The position numbers and the translations under genes were made by a program. Shown here in pieces: positions 8,485 to 18,120 of a stretch of 64,000 bases of DNA. The notes beneath the pieces are model-generated. The model did no database searches. It worked only from the letters and a program-made list of their open reading frames with translations, and was not told the origin of the DNA. Origin of the DNA: Teredinibacter turnerae (GTDB lineage: Bacteria; Pseudomonadota; Gammaproteobacteria; Pseudomonadales; Cellvibrionaceae); the NCBI RefSeq assembly GCF_037935975.1, contig NZ_CP149817.1, forward strand, positions 4,712,001 to 4,776,000. Direction: 5' to 3'. The number at the start of each line of letters is the position of its first letter. Within the stretch, counting starts at the first letter, position 1.

Positions 8485-8612
8485 CCCAAAGCAAAGTAAA
8501 ATAGGTATGGCTGCTTAAGGCTGGCTCAACGTACACAGCACCCTAAACACACGAAACGTTTTGTCTCTGTGTTTGTTTTGTCTGTGCATTTAAGTACGCA
8601 CAGGTCATACCG

Positions 8613-8789
8613 TCAAACGACTCCCGCATCAAAAGCAACTAAGTAGCTCACCCCGGTTAATACCAGCAATACACCGATCAGCACAATGAGCAAGAGGCCC
8701 GGCTTAAAATTACGCCGGGGAACCTGGTGCAGACTCGCTTGCAAATAGTCGTCAACCCGTTGTTGGTCTTCCGAACTCAGTTTCGCCAT
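8613..8789 (-). CDS. DUF3094 small membrane protein
   Basis: 58 aa found by direct translation. It opens with KLSSEDQQRVDDYLQASLHQ VPRRNFKP and continues into one hydrophobic helix, GLLLIVLIGVLLVLTGVSYL. This is the layout of DUF3094 proteins of Pseudomonas and relatives: a short cytoplasmic xLxxEDQxRVDxYL head and a single inner-membrane segment. Function is unknown. It is 58 bases upstream of, and on the same strand as, the acyl-CoA dehydrogenase... read leftward, its stop at 8613 faces the end of the EVE gene (convergent). Confidence 0.8.
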   Translation of the reverse strand: MAKLSSEDQQRVDDYLQASLHQVPRRNFKPGLLLIVLIGVLLVLTGVSYLVAFDAGVV

Positions 8790-8846
8790 AGTTGTGCACT
8801 CCAGTTTTGAATAAGCGAGTCACCGCCCGCAAGCCTGTCTGCGCAG

Positions 8847-10622
8847 CTAAAACCAGTCATCCCTCATCGCCATAACCGGAGCGCTTCCGGCAACAACCCT
8901 ACGCGCCAATGTATCCACCTGGGGTAACAGCTTCAACATATAAAACTCGGCGGTCGCACGTTTGGCGCATGCAAAATCAGAGTCATCGCCACGCACCGCT
9001 GCTGCCGCTCGCAACCACATGTAGGCGTAACAGACATAGCCAACCATATCCTGATAATCTACCGCGACCGCGCCCGGCAAAAAGCGGTTGTCTGCGGACT
9101 GCTGAACAATGCTATGGGTAGTGGTTTGCAGCAACACAATCGCCTGCTGCAGCGGTGTAATCAGATTACTCAGCTCTCTCTTGTTGACGAGGCCCGCGAC
9201 GAACGCATCCACATCACCAACAAAAACGTCCAATAGCTGCCCATGCGTAGCAACAGTTTTTCGCCCCACCAGGTCCATGGCTTGCACACCGTTGGTACCT
9301 TCGTAAATTTGGGTGATGCGCGTGTCCCTGACCAATTGCTCCTGCCCCCACTCGCGAATAAAGCCGTGCCCCCCGTATACCTGCTGGCCCAATACTGCCA
9401 CTTCAAATGCGCGGTCGGTCATAAAGCCCTTAGCAACTGGGGTGAGCAAAGCGACCAGCGCTTCTGCCTGTGTTTTGCGCTGCTGGTCGTCGGAGAATTT
9501 CGCAATATCCAGCCACTGGGATACATAAATATAAAATGCGCGGCCCGCTTCGTTTAACGCGCGCATAGTCAGCAGCATACGGCGAACATCCGGGTGCACG
9601 AGCAAATTGTCTGCTTCTTTTTCCGGCGAATGGGCACCCCCGGGGCTTCGCCCCTGCAGGCGTTCCCGCGCATAAGAAACCGCGTTCTGATAGGACGCCT
9701 CAGCAGCGCCAACCCCCTGAATACCGACCACCAGGCGCTCGTAATTCATCATTGTGAACATCGCCTGCAAACCTTTATGAGGCTCTCCCACAAGCCAACC
9801 GCGAGCGCCGTCAAAATTCATCACGCAAGTGGGCGATGCTTTGATCCCCATTTTTTTCTCGAGCCCACCACAACTGAACCGGTTGCGCTCGCCAGGTTCA
9901 CCCTGCGCATCAGGAATATATTTGGGCACTAAAAACATGGAGATCCCGCGTGAACCTGTGGGTGCATCCGGTAATTTAGCCAACACGAGGTGAATAATAT
10001 TTTCCGCTAGTTGATGCTCACCCCAGGTAATAAATATTTTCGTGCCGGTAACGGCATAACTTCCATCGTCCAGCGGTTCCGCGCGCGTACGAATTAGACC
10101 AAGATCTGTTCCCGCGTGGGGTTCAGTCAGATCCATCGCACCGCTCCAGGCGCCTGAGTACATTTTTTCCAGGTAGGTAGATTTAAGCGCATCACTACCG
10201 TGCGCATCGATGGCAAGGCACGCACCCGCAGTCAGCATCGGCAGTAAACCAAATGACATACACGCGCCCTGAACCATTTCGTCCACCGCCGCAACCAGGC
10301 TTTTCGGCAATCCCATTCCGCCAAACTCGGGATTTCCACTCAAACTGCACCAACCGCCATCACACAACAGCTGATACGCATCGGCAAATCCCTGCGGAAC
10401 GGCTACTTTGCCATCCTGCAACTGACAGCCCTGCTCGTCCGCCTCCCGGCTGCAAGGAGCAATCGCATCGCCAGCGATTTTTCCACACTCGGAGAGAATG
10501 GCTTCAACGGTATTTTTATCGAGATCTTCAAAATTGCGGAGAGAATGCCACAACTCATAGGTGGCCAACTGACGTTCTATAACGAAACGGATGTCGTCGA
10601 GGGGGGCTTTATAATCAGGCAT
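8847..10622 (-). CDS. Acyl-CoA dehydrogenase, long (FadE5/DmdC-like) subfamily
   Basis: 591 aa FAD enzyme that introduces the alpha-beta double bond into acyl-CoA in beta-oxidation-like pathways. Length is about 200 residues above classical acyl-CoA dehydrogenases, as in the subfamily with an extra N-terminal and C-terminal domain. Visible: the N-terminal YKAPLDDIRFVIERQL typical of this group, the flavin-binding DLTEPHAGTDLGLIRTRA, GTKIFITWGEH, YGGHGFIREWGQEQLVRDTR and the catalytic-base region ITQIYEGTNGVQAMDLVGRK. Such proteins are often labelled 3-methylmercaptopropionyl-CoA dehydrogenase, but substrate cannot be set from sequence alone. It appears monocistronic. A single DnaA-box-like TTATCCACA lies upstream and is probably chance. 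Confidence 0.92.
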   Translation of the reverse strand: MPDYKAPLDDIRFVIERQLATYELWHSLRNFEDLDKNTVEAILSECGKIAGDAIAPCSREADEQGCQLQDGKVAVPQGFADAYQLLCDGGWCSLSGNPEFGGMGLPKSLVAAVDEMVQGACMSFGLLPMLTAGACLAIDAHGSDALKSTYLEKMYSGAWSGAMDLTEPHAGTDLGLIRTRAEPLDDGSYAVTGTKIFITWGEHQLAENIIHLVLAKLPDAPTGSRGISMFLVPKYIPDAQGEPGERNRFSCGGLEKKMGIKASPTCVMNFDGARGWLVGEPHKGLQAMFTMMNYERLVVGIQGVGAAEASYQNAVSYARERLQGRSPGGAHSPEKEADNLLVHPDVRRMLLTMRALNEAGRAFYIYVSQWLDIAKFSDDQQRKTQAEALVALLTPVAKGFMTDRAFEVAVLGQQVYGGHGFIREWGQEQLVRDTRITQIYEGTNGVQAMDLVGRKTVATHGQLLDVFVGDVDAFVAGLVNKRELSNLITPLQQAIVLLQTTTHSIVQQSADNRFLPGAVAVDYQDMVGYVCYAYMWLRAAAAVRGDDSDFACAKRATAEFYMLKLLPQVDTLARRVVAGSAPVMAMRDDWF

Positions 10623-10834
10623 GGCGCGTTTTTCTCCGTTGTGTTTTTACAACAATAGGAGTTGAAACGCCGATTATCCACATCCCGGTGAACAGTTAAA
10701 AGTGAGCGTCCATTCACGCTCCGCCATCTCGACTAAACAGGGTTAAAAAAGTTTTTCTAATTACGCCTAAAAAGATGCAAATGCGGATGCAAAAGGCAGC
10801 GACCGACTACTGAGCACAACCTGTTGTCACTGCA

Positions 10835-11680
10835 TTAAACGATCTGATCGAGGATACTGCCCCTGCGCTGTTGGTAGCCGCTGGCGTTGGCAAACTCGGC
10901 ATCTAATCTGGAAGTCAGCTGTTGGGTTGAGGAAGGAAAAAGCGAAGCGTTGGCCACACGCTCCCGGTTCGGGTTGATGGTTTCGTTTAAATCGGTGGAG
11001 CGAGTGGCAAGGGTGTCATCGCTGTCATCACCAGACACGTCACTCCTATCACCGTCAGTATCGTTCTCTGCGTTTTTGGCCTGTTCGCTGCGCAGCTCCT
11101 GACGGGCCTCGGCTTCCTGGCGCGAAGCTTCTGCAGCGACCCGGCGATCCTGTGCAGACGGTTCTGCAGGCGCCAGTGCCGCGCGCTTAACAACCTGCAT
11201 TTTTTCGATTGTGGCTTCCGGCGTAGGCTCGCGACCTACATCGATTGGTACTTCGCCGCTCACCGCGTATCGCACACCATCCGGACCACGCTGATAATCA
11301 AAACTCGCAGCGCCCGCATACTGTCCGCCGACGGCAACATGCGCCTGCTCGTGAGCACGCACCTCCCGATCACGCGCAGACAGCTCGCGAATTTCCTCTT
11401 GTTCCGCCTGAAGCTGCTTTTCTTCAAGACGTTTTTCGAGACGCGCTTCGTCATCAGGTGTTTCAGCACCAGTATCGGCAGGCTCGTTGGCACCTTGCAC
11501 ACGTTGCGTCGCGGACAAATCGGTAGCGCTGGCCGTCGTACGGTCTCGCGAGGAAAGCTCAGGAGAGGGGGCAGATGATGCGGGATCTAACGATGACAAG
11601 CCCTCAGACCGACGAACGGCGGGGCTTGGGGATGCAGCAACGTTCGCTGCGAACATAAATGGCAGGTTTGAACTAATCAC
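10835..11680 (-). CDS. SprA-related putative metalloprotease
   Basis: 281 aa. The central domain (about residues 95-165) carries the SprA-related family signature LSARDREVRAHEQAHVAVGG, QYAGAASFDYQRGPDGVRYA and VSGEVPIDV. The HEQAH motif is a variant HExxH zinc site, hence the putative metalloprotease label; no activity is established for the family as far as I know. Both flanks are low complexity: Ser/Ala/Pro-rich before residue 70 and Arg/Glu/Asp-rich after 170, including a GDRSDVSGDDSDD stretch. There is no clear signal peptide. It lies downstream of two small genes on the same strand (11727-12150), probably in one transcript. Confidence 0.8.
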   Translation of the reverse strand: MISSNLPFMFAANVAASPSPAVRRSEGLSSLDPASSAPSPELSSRDRTTASATDLSATQRVQGANEPADTGAETPDDEARLEKRLEEKQLQAEQEEIRELSARDREVRAHEQAHVAVGGQYAGAASFDYQRGPDGVRYAVSGEVPIDVGREPTPEATIEKMQVVKRAALAPAEPSAQDRRVAAEASRQEAEARQELRSEQAKNAENDTDGDRSDVSGDDSDDTLATRSTDLNETINPNRERVANASLFPSSTQQLTSRLDAEFANASGYQQRRGSILDQIV

Positions 11681-11726
11681 GCAGAGCCTCGACGCTGCAC
11701 CCTACGTTACCTGCGCCGGGATACCC

Positions 11727-11855
11727 TCAGTAAGTATCGCGACGACGCGGAGGTACGCGTTTATCTTCCTCAACGGGAATCCGGATCATTTGAGGTTGCT
11801 CCGGCATACCCAACAACCAGCGAAAGAAAGCAGCAATAACGTCATGATTTAACAT
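11727..11855 (-). CDS. Possible 42-aa peptide gene
   Basis: A 42-codon frame starting at an ATG that overlaps the end of the 102-aa gene upstream, which would allow coupled translation. It encodes a short hydrophobic stretch, DVIAAFFRWLLGMPEQP, followed by a charged tail rich in Arg (PPRRRDTY). No family is recognised. It lies between two genes of the same direction and ends 47 bases before the SprA-related gene. It is supported mainly by position and by having no competing frame. Confidence 0.4.
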   Translation of the reverse strand: MLNHDVIAAFFRWLLGMPEQPQMIRIPVEEDKRVPPRRRDTY

Positions 11856-12150
11856 CAATCAGGCTCCCGAGCGTTTTGTCCGCCACCGAGACTACGTTAG
11901 CCGAAGCATCGAATAACTGCTCCTGGCGGCGAAGTTCAATTAAAGGTTCAACAATGTCACCACCGGAATCAGAGCGCACAGCCTCTTCAACAGGTGCGAC
12001 GGGGTTCGTGCGGGTTACAGACTGCACATCCACCGTTTCCGATGGCTGTTCACGAATATTGGCCTCGGCAATTTCCTGCGCGGATTTTTGCATCTCGCGC
12101 TGGCTGTGCTGCATGCCTTTCAGGCCTTCACTCATTACCGAATTAATCAT
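11842..12150 (-). CDS. Small protein with flagellar-rod-like C-terminus
   Basis: 102 aa, not secreted. The N-terminal half is a polar amphipathic helix (GLKGMQHSQREMQKSAQEIA), and the C-terminal 35 residues (LIELRRQEQLFDASANVVSV ADKTLGSLIDVK) resemble the conserved C-terminal helix of flagellar rod and hook proteins, which ends in a similar ANxxVxxxxDxxLGxLIDIK pattern. It lacks the rest of such proteins. Comparable short proteins occur in Pseudomonas and relatives without known role. It may interact with flagellar or other coiled-coil assemblies, but that is inference. First gene of a likely three-gene leftward unit. Confidence 0.6.
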   Translation of the reverse strand: MINSVMSEGLKGMQHSQREMQKSAQEIAEANIREQPSETVDVQSVTRTNPVAPVEEAVRSDSGGDIVEPLIELRRQEQLFDASANVVSVADKTLGSLIDVKS

Positions 12151-12371
12151 GGTTACCCTCGTGTGCGCTGAATTAACCTCAATCGCTCAGGGACAATCCC
12201 CCAAGCTTGACGTAAATCCCATACTTACGTACGAAGTTTAAGCCTTATCTTGAGCAAAAAACAGTCGTAACACACTGTAAACGCCACTTATGTAAGACAA
12301 AATAGAGGTAATACAAACCAAATTAAAGGCTTTTATTCATAAAAACGTCATTTATTCCAGATCGCCCCAAA

Positions 12372-13073
12372 TTAGCCCGCCAACCCCAGAGGTTCAATAT
12401 TAAGGAAATCCGCCGCAGCTTCCGGTGAAGGATCTACAAGGGGTGGCACAAAACCCAAACAGGGCGCACTGATGTAGCGCGCCAGAGTGGTCAGGTTCTC
12501 ATCGACTACCGCCATCTGCGGATCCGTCTGGCTGGCCACCCAACCGGCGAGCACCAGGCCGTCGCGAGCAATGGCTTCAGCCGTTAGTATGGCGTGATTC
12601 AAACAACCAAGCTTCAGGCCAACAACCAGTACAACAGGGAGTTGCAAAAGTTTCGCCACCTCAGCCATGGTGACCGCATTATTTAACGGTACCCGCCAGC
12701 CACCAGCGCCTTCGACTAAACATAAATCTGGCGTTGTCTCGCCCCGCAATCCCATAACTGCGCCACGATAGAAGCCAACGATTTTATCGGCACTCAACCG
12801 CCTCCCTTCCCGCTGCGCGGCAATATGCGGTGCCATCGGCTCGCGCAACAACACCGGATTCACCAGTTCATAGGGCAGTTGTACGCTCGAATTGGCTGTC
12901 AGCTGAAGGGCATCCTCGTTGCAGAACTGCTCGCCATCCATCGCACCACCCGCCGCTACCGGCTTAAGGCCCAACGTCGCCCAACCTTGCTGTTGCGCTT
13001 TCAGCAACAACGCGCTGGCAATCAATGTTTTGCCCGCATCGGTGTCGGTACCCGTGACAAAATAACTCTTCAT
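12372..13073 (-). CDS. bioD: Dethiobiotin synthetase
   Basis: 233 aa. ATP-dependent enzyme that inserts CO2 into 7,8-diaminopelargonate to form the ureido ring of dethiobiotin, the penultimate step of biotin synthesis. The N-terminal P-loop FVTGTDTDAGKTLIASALLL is diagnostic. GLKPVAAGG, the LCLVEGAGGWRVPLNNAVTM active-site segment and LVVGLKLGCLNHAILTAEAI are all present. Length matches the family. It is the last gene of the bioB-bioF-bioHC-bioD operon, 67 bases after bioHC, and should share the BirA-controlled promoter at 17241-17273. Confidence 0.95.
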   Translation of the reverse strand: MKSYFVTGTDTDAGKTLIASALLLKAQQQGWATLGLKPVAAGGAMDGEQFCNEDALQLTANSSVQLPYELVNPVLLREPMAPHIAAQREGRRLSADKIVGFYRGAVMGLRGETTPDLCLVEGAGGWRVPLNNAVTMAEVAKLLQLPVVLVVGLKLGCLNHAILTAEAIARDGLVLAGWVASQTDPQMAVVDENLTTLARYISAPCLGFVPPLVDPSPEAAADFLNIEPLGLAG

Positions 13074-13140
13074 TCGATTCTCTAATTCATTCGGGCGACC
13101 TGTGGCCCCAGTACATCGTTGGTAGACGAGCCAGCAAGCC

Positions 13141-14853
13141 TCAAGAGGAAGCAGACTCGTCCAGCGGTTTACGCAGATAGATGTAGTACACCTCGTAGCG
13201 CGCAGGCAACCCGCGATCCGGGTCGAGCCAATTGTCGTACGCTTCTTCTAAACGGCGGAAAGTGGAGCGGCCCATCAAGCCATGCTGGCGGCCCTCGTTA
13301 ATAGTGTGCGCACCGATACCTTTCAACTCACGCATTAAGTGCACCACACTGTGGTAATACAACACCGGCGTTTCCGATTTATAGGCGACCATCTGCAACC
13401 CAGCCTGCTCCGCCACGGACTTCACACTCTCCAGGCTGAGAAATTTGTTTACGTGAGCAAACTCATCGACCATGCGCCACGCAGATCGCAACTCGAACAG
13501 TGTTTCCGGGCCGAGGGTACTCAGAGCAAACCAACCGCCGGGTTTCAGCGCGCGATACATTTCCGAAAACAGCTGCAGGGGATTTTCACTCCACTGCACG
13601 GTCAGGCTGGAAATGCAGCCGTCGAAAGATTCATCCACAAACGGCAGCGACTCCATATCGCCCAGGTGCCAGTTAATTTGTTCCGCCACCCCCAGCTCAT
13701 CGAACTTCTGCTGCGCGCGATCAAGCATACCTTCGGCAATATCCAACGCGTGAATTCGGCCTTCGGGCTGCGTAATTTCCGGGAACTGCTGGAGCAGACG
13801 CTCAATGCAGTAACCGGTACCACAACCGAGATCCAGCAGGGTTTGCCCCACCGAGCCAGCGGTACCAAGGCTAAATTCCACCAGCGAATCCACCACCCGC
13901 TTTTGCAAGCGCGCCAAGGTATCGTACTCCTGGGCAGCACTACTGAACGAGTTAGCGATGCGACGCTTGCGCTGACTTAAGCGCGGCGCCTGTTGGCGGA
14001 GAAACGAGTTGATCATAGTTGCGACTTCGCGAGGGTGACTGAGATGTGGTGCGTGGCCTGCGGCGGTTATGCTTTCCACCCAATGGGAGGGCGCTAATCC
14101 CTGCAGCGCGCGCCCGGCACGGACGGGCACTAACGCATCAGACTTGCCATAAATGTGCAGTGCAGGCTGAGGTAAGTTTCGCAGCGCCGTGCGATTATCA
14201 AGCTGATCCAGATAGCTCAATGCTTTTGCCCAGCTGGCTTGTTGACTGTGCGCTGAAAAAGAAAGCAGATTTTTAAGGGTATCGGTCACCTGACGGCGTT
14301 CGCTGTCCCCCATAGACTGGAGCGCGATAAAGCGTTTGAGGGTCGCTTCCGGGTCATCGGCGAATCCGTTGACAAAATCAGAGAAGGTTTCGCGCTCCAT
14401 GGAATGCTTCCAGGGCGCCTTGCCCGCTGCGATTTCAGCGTCGTTTTTAACAAACAGCGGGTTGGTGGCAATGGTAATCAAACGCCCGATTTTTTCCGGG
14501 TGACGGCTCGCCAACTGGGTAGCAATCATGCCGCCAAGCGACCAGCCAATCAAAGTAGAGTTGCCTGGAATCACACGAGCAAGCTGTTTGAGCATATGAT
14601 CGAGGTCGTCGCAGCGAAAATCGCTGTTATCGCCAAAGCCAGGGAGGTCAATAAACACCATTTCGCGTTCGTCACCCAACGCCTCCAGCAAAGTTGGCAC
14701 AAAACTCTGCCACTGCCGCTTATCACTGCCCCAACCGTGTAAGAACACCAGCACCGAGCGATTGGGCTGCGGATTAGCGGGCTCGTGGCGGGTACGATTC
14801 AGAAAGGGTTTTTCTTCCGGTGTGGCTGCGGCTCGAACGTTGACTTCGGTCAT
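13141..14853 (-). CDS. bioHC: Fused pimeloyl-ACP methyl esterase and malonyl-ACP O-methyltransferase (BioH-BioC)
   Basis: 570 aa two-domain protein. Residues about 30-285 are an alpha/beta hydrolase: LVFLHGWGSDKRQWQSFVP, the nucleophile elbow LIGWSLGGMIATQLA and the late His in AAGHAPHLSHP. This is BioH, which removes the methyl group from pimeloyl-ACP methyl ester. Residues about 295-560 are a SAM methyltransferase with LLDLGCGTGYCIERLL, HALDIAEGML and GGWFALSTLGPETLFELRSA, i.e. BioC, which methylates malonyl-ACP to start pimelate synthesis. The protein thus joins the enzymes opening and closing the methyl-ester pathway. The fusion is known from Teredinibacter and Saccharophagus. It starts only 2 bases after the bioF stop, indicating coupled translation. 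Confidence 0.95.
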   Translation of the reverse strand: MTEVNVRAAATPEEKPFLNRTRHEPANPQPNRSVLVFLHGWGSDKRQWQSFVPTLLEALGDEREMVFIDLPGFGDNSDFRCDDLDHMLKQLARVIPGNSTLIGWSLGGMIATQLASRHPEKIGRLITIATNPLFVKNDAEIAAGKAPWKHSMERETFSDFVNGFADDPEATLKRFIALQSMGDSERRQVTDTLKNLLSFSAHSQQASWAKALSYLDQLDNRTALRNLPQPALHIYGKSDALVPVRAGRALQGLAPSHWVESITAAGHAPHLSHPREVATMINSFLRQQAPRLSQRKRRIANSFSSAAQEYDTLARLQKRVVDSLVEFSLGTAGSVGQTLLDLGCGTGYCIERLLQQFPEITQPEGRIHALDIAEGMLDRAQQKFDELGVAEQINWHLGDMESLPFVDESFDGCISSLTVQWSENPLQLFSEMYRALKPGGWFALSTLGPETLFELRSAWRMVDEFAHVNKFLSLESVKSVAEQAGLQMVAYKSETPVLYYHSVVHLMRELKGIGAHTINEGRQHGLMGRSTFRRLEEAYDNWLDPDRGLPARYEVYYIYLRKPLDESASS

Positions 14854-14855
14854 GG

Positions 14856-16046
14856 CTATACCTCCTCGTCACCAGCTTGGCTGGCTGCATCGTTGAGAGC
14901 TTCGAGCAGTTTGTCCACCTGTTCGGAGTTGTGCGCCGCGGTCAGTGTAACCCGCAAACGCGCTGTACCCTCCGGGACTGTCGGTGGGCGGATGGCGCTC
15001 ACCCAACAGCCGAGTTCCGCCAGACGCGCAGACATGCGCATGGCCTTGGCGTCAGAACCAACAATAAGTGGTTGAATAGGCGACATGGAATCCATCAGGG
15101 CCAGGCCCTGACTGTCGCACCCCTGCCGAAACTGGGTTATGAGTTGTTGTAAATGCTGGCGACTATCTTCGGCGTCGCGCAGCAGCCTAAGACTGGCTCT
15201 GGTGGCTGCAGCAACCGCTGGCGGCAGTGCCGTAGTGTAGATGTAGGTGCGCGAGAACTGGATGAGACTTTCGATCAGTGTCTCAGAACCAGCAACAAAC
15301 GCGCCAAATGTGCCAAAGGCTTTACCCAGAGTACCAATCAACACCGGCACTTGTGTTTGATTCAAACCAAAATAATCCGTAGTTCCACGGCCTTGGGCAC
15401 CCAGAGTGCCGAAGCCATGCGCATCATCAACCATCAGCCATGCGTTATTGGCACGTGAAGCTTCTACCATAGCGGGCAAATCAGCCATATCGCCATCCAT
15501 ACTGAAGACGCCATCCACGACGACCAACTGCTGGTCGGCCCCGGATTTTTCGAGGCGTGCTCGAAGGTGTGCCATATCGTTGTGCCGATACCGCTGAAAA
15601 TCGGCGCCACTGAGCAAGCCGCCATCGAGCAGGGATGCGTGGTTGAGTTTGTCCTGCAACACCCGATCGCCCCGCCCCACCAGTGCGTTAATCACGCCCA
15701 TATTGGCCATATAACCGGTGGAGAAGAGCAGCGCCCGTTCTCGACCGGTAAAATCGGCTAACTCTTCTTCCAGCGCATGATGCTCGGCCGAATGGCCATT
15801 CACCAGATGAGAAGCGCCGCTACCAGCGCCCCAGTCGGCAGCGCCCTGACGCAGCGCAGCGACCACCAGCGGGTGGTTAGCAAGACCGAGATAATCGTTA
15901 CTGCAAAAATTCAGCAGCGGGCGGCCGCCTTCGCGCAATATCGCACCTTGCGGCGAGCCGACAATCCGCCGTGTACGATAGCGATGCGCCATCTGGCGCT
16001 CTGCCAGTTTGGCGCGCAATCTATTTTCCAGATTCAATGGGGTCAC
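14856..16046 (-). CDS. bioF: 8-amino-7-oxononanoate synthase
   Basis: 396 aa PLP enzyme of the alpha-oxoamine synthase family. It condenses pimeloyl-ACP (or -CoA) with L-alanine to give 8-amino-7-oxononanoate (KAPA). Key motifs: [55 protein letters not shown], and the PLP lysine in [18 protein letters not shown]. Length is typical. It is the second gene of the operon, 61 bases downstream of bioB and 2 bases upstream of bioHC. No bioA is present in the window, so the next step must be encoded elsewhere. Confidence 0.97.
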   Translation of the reverse strand: MTPLNLENRLRAKLAERQMAHRYRTRRIVGSPQGAILREGGRPLLNFCSNDYLGLANHPLVVAALRQGAADWGAGSGASHLVNGHSAEHHALEEELADFTGRERALLFSTGYMANMGVINALVGRGDRVLQDKLNHASLLDGGLLSGADFQRYRHNDMAHLRARLEKSGADQQLVVVDGVFSMDGDMADLPAMVEASRANNAWLMVDDAHGFGTLGAQGRGTTDYFGLNQTQVPVLIGTLGKAFGTFGAFVAGSETLIESLIQFSRTYIYTTALPPAVAAATRASLRLLRDAEDSRQHLQQLITQFRQGCDSQGLALMDSMSPIQPLIVGSDAKAMRMSARLAELGCWVSAIRPPTVPEGTARLRVTLTAAHNSEQVDKLLEALNDAASQAGDEEV

Positions 16047-16107
16047 CTGAGGAAGAGCCGCAGCGCTCCAGGCGCCGCGGTCGGTAGAGCGTGGTCGATC
16101 GCGGAGA

Positions 16108-17163
16108 CTAGTTTGCCGCGTTGTAGAAATACTGGTCGTTTTGCGCTTGGACGATTTTTTCGTGCAATTGTTCTTCGAGCACCTCTTCCGGTTGTTCCGC
16201 GTGGTAGGACTCAGGGCGAATACCGAGGCGCTTAAACAACTGCATGTCCTCGTTGGCTTCGGGGTTTGGTGTGGTCAGCAGTTTCTCACCATAGAAGATG
16301 GAATTTGCCCCGGCCAAAAATGCGAGTGACTGCATTTGATCGTTCATTTCCTCACGGCCAGCGGATAAACGCACGTGGGAGGCCGGCATCATGATGCGGG
16401 CAACCGCAATCGTGCGGATAAAATCGAAGGGGTCGAGATCAGCCTGCTCCGCCAGCGGCGTGCCCGCCACGCGCACCAGCATATTGATTGGCACCGACTC
16501 CGGGTGCTGATCCATGTTCGCTAACTGAGTCAACAAACCCGCGCGATCTTTCTGCTCCTCCCCCATACCAACAATGCCGCCAGCGCACACCTTCATGCCC
16601 GCGGCGCGCACGTTTTCCAGGGTGTCGAGACGATCCTGATAGGTACGGGTGGTAATAATGCAGTCGTAGTATTCGGGCGAGGTGTCCAGGTTGTGGTTGT
16701 AATAGTCGAGGCCAGCACCTTTTAGCTCCAGCGCCTGATCCGCGGTGAGCATGCCAAGGGTCATACAGGTTTCCATCCCCATGGATTTCACCCCCTTGAC
16801 CATATCCAGCACATATTTCATATCGCGCTGGTGGGGCGAGCGCCAGGCCGCACCCATGCAGAAGCGAGTGGCGCCGCTGTCTTTAGCCGCGCGCGCCTCT
16901 TCCAATACTTTTTCTACCGCCATTAATTTTTCGCGCTCCAACCCGGTATCGTAGCGGGAGCTTTGCGGACAATAGGCGCAATCCTCCGGGCAGGCACCCG
17001 TTTTAATAGAGCAAAGGGTACTCACCTGCACTTCATTCGGGTCGAAAAACTGGCGATGTACGCTTTGCGCACGAAACATCAAATCGTTAAAAGGCAGATC
17101 AAACAGGGCTTCAACTTCTGCGCGAGTCCAATTGTGGCGCAGTAAATTCTGTTCGGCGGTCAT
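16108..17163 (-). CDS. bioB: Biotin synthase
   Basis: 351 aa radical-SAM enzyme that inserts sulfur into dethiobiotin. The radical-SAM cluster motif is visible as [20 protein letters not shown] (CxxxCxxC), followed by [57 protein letters not shown] and the [2Fe-2S]-site arginine region [17 protein letters not shown]-terminal residues beyond 315 are an acidic tail ([14 protein letters not shown]) as in other gammaproteobacterial BioB. First gene of the operon; the BirA operator lies 78 bases before its start. Confidence 0.98.
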   Translation of the reverse strand: MTAEQNLLRHNWTRAEVEALFDLPFNDLMFRAQSVHRQFFDPNEVQVSTLCSIKTGACPEDCAYCPQSSRYDTGLEREKLMAVEKVLEEARAAKDSGATRFCMGAAWRSPHQRDMKYVLDMVKGVKSMGMETCMTLGMLTADQALELKGAGLDYYNHNLDTSPEYYDCIITTRTYQDRLDTLENVRAAGMKVCAGGIVGMGEEQKDRAGLLTQLANMDQHPESVPINMLVRVAGTPLAEQADLDPFDFIRTIAVARIMMPASHVRLSAGREEMNDQMQSLAFLAGANSIFYGEKLLTTPNPEANEDMQLFKRLGIRPESYHAEQPEEVLEEQLHEKIVQAQNDQYFYNAAN

Positions 17164-17240
17164 GGCTTTTCCTTAAAATCGAATACAGAGAGGGATGGCT
17201 GACACAGATATTGCCAGAACAATAAAAAGTGCCCGCATGC

Positions 17241-17273
17241 TTGTCAACCAAAAAAGGATTCTCAGGTTTACAA
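17241..17273. promoter_or_regulatory. BirA operator between bioB and comF
   Basis: TTGTCAACC-N15-GGTTTACAA matches the bacterial BirA box TTGTAAACC-N14/15-GGTTTACAA with one mismatch. It should repress bioB transcription when biotinyl-AMP-BirA is abundant. Its right arm ends only 16 bases before the comF start, so it may also overlap the comF promoter or leader. Confidence 0.85.
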
Positions 17274-17289
17274 AGGACGTTTTTTCGAA

Positions 17290-17994
17290 ATGCATCAAGT
17301 TCGGCGATTTTTAAAGCAGGTAGCTACCCGTGTCGATGAGGCTGTGCCAAGCTACTGTATTGTGTGCAACAACCCGGCTCTCAAATCGATATGTGCACAG
17401 TGCGAGACCGAGCTGCCGCGCCTGGGCAAACAGTGCCGGTGCTGTGCTTTGCCTACCACAACTGAAAACGCTCTTTGCGGCGAGTGTTTGCAGACAACCC
17501 CAGCCTTTGAGCGTACCTACAGCGCGTTCAGTTATCAGGGCTATGTTCCCTGGCTAATCAACCGGTTTAAGCACCAGCATGCGCTGACCATAGGCCAGCA
17601 GTTGAGTGAACATTTACTGGCTGCACTGCCACAAAACAACGCATTCGACTTAATCGTTCCCGTCCCCTTGCATTGGTTAGGCCTGGTACAACGCGGTTTC
17701 AACCAGGCCGAAGTGATCGCCCGCCCGTTGGCACACCACCTCAAATTACCGGTTGATCACTGCCTGAAAAAAACAGCTTTTCGCCGCCATCAGCAAACCC
17801 TCAACCGCCCACAACGGCAACGGGCAGTGCGCAACAGCTACGCCATCACCCGCGATGTACGCCACCGCCACATACTCCTGGTGGATGATGTAATGACCAC
17901 TGGTGCAACCGTCGGCGCGATCGCCCAACTGCTGTGTGACGCGGGCGCGACCCGGGTGGACATTGCCTGCCTGGCGCGCACGCCCAAAACCTAA
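17290..17994 (+). CDS. comF: ComF-family phosphoribosyltransferase-like protein
   Basis: 234 aa. ComF proteins are needed for DNA uptake in naturally competent bacteria and are linked to single-strand DNA handling during transformation; the exact reaction is unclear. The N-terminus has a four-pair zinc ribbon (CIVC, CAQC, CRCC, CGEC within residues 22-75). The middle carries FDLIVPVPLHWLGLVQRGFN QAE, and the C-terminus holds the PRPP-binding loop ILLVDDVMTTGATV. The gene is divergent from bioB with 126 bases between starts, an arrangement seen in many gammaproteobacteria. Its start is close to the BirA operator. Confidence 0.9.
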   Translation: MHQVRRFLKQVATRVDEAVPSYCIVCNNPALKSICAQCETELPRLGKQCRCCALPTTTENALCGECLQTTPAFERTYSAFSYQGYVPWLINRFKHQHALTIGQQLSEHLLAALPQNNAFDLIVPVPLHWLGLVQRGFNQAEVIARPLAHHLKLPVDHCLKKTAFRRHQQTLNRPQRQRAVRNSYAITRDVRHRHILLVDDVMTTGATVGAIAQLLCDAGATRVDIACLARTPKT

Positions 17995-18120
17995 GCCGCA
18001 TACCTTAACCGCACACCTTAACTCAACCCCCATGTTGCGGTAATCAATAGCACCGGGTGAATTGCGCATCCGGCCAGCGGCGTCAATACTTAAGGCAAAC
18101 CAAAACCCCAAACCCGCTCT

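Noticed and set aside
10674-10682. Perfect DnaA-box-like TTATCCACA as a sign of an origin
   Set aside because: Single isolated copy with no cluster, AT-rich unwinding element or origin-linked genes.
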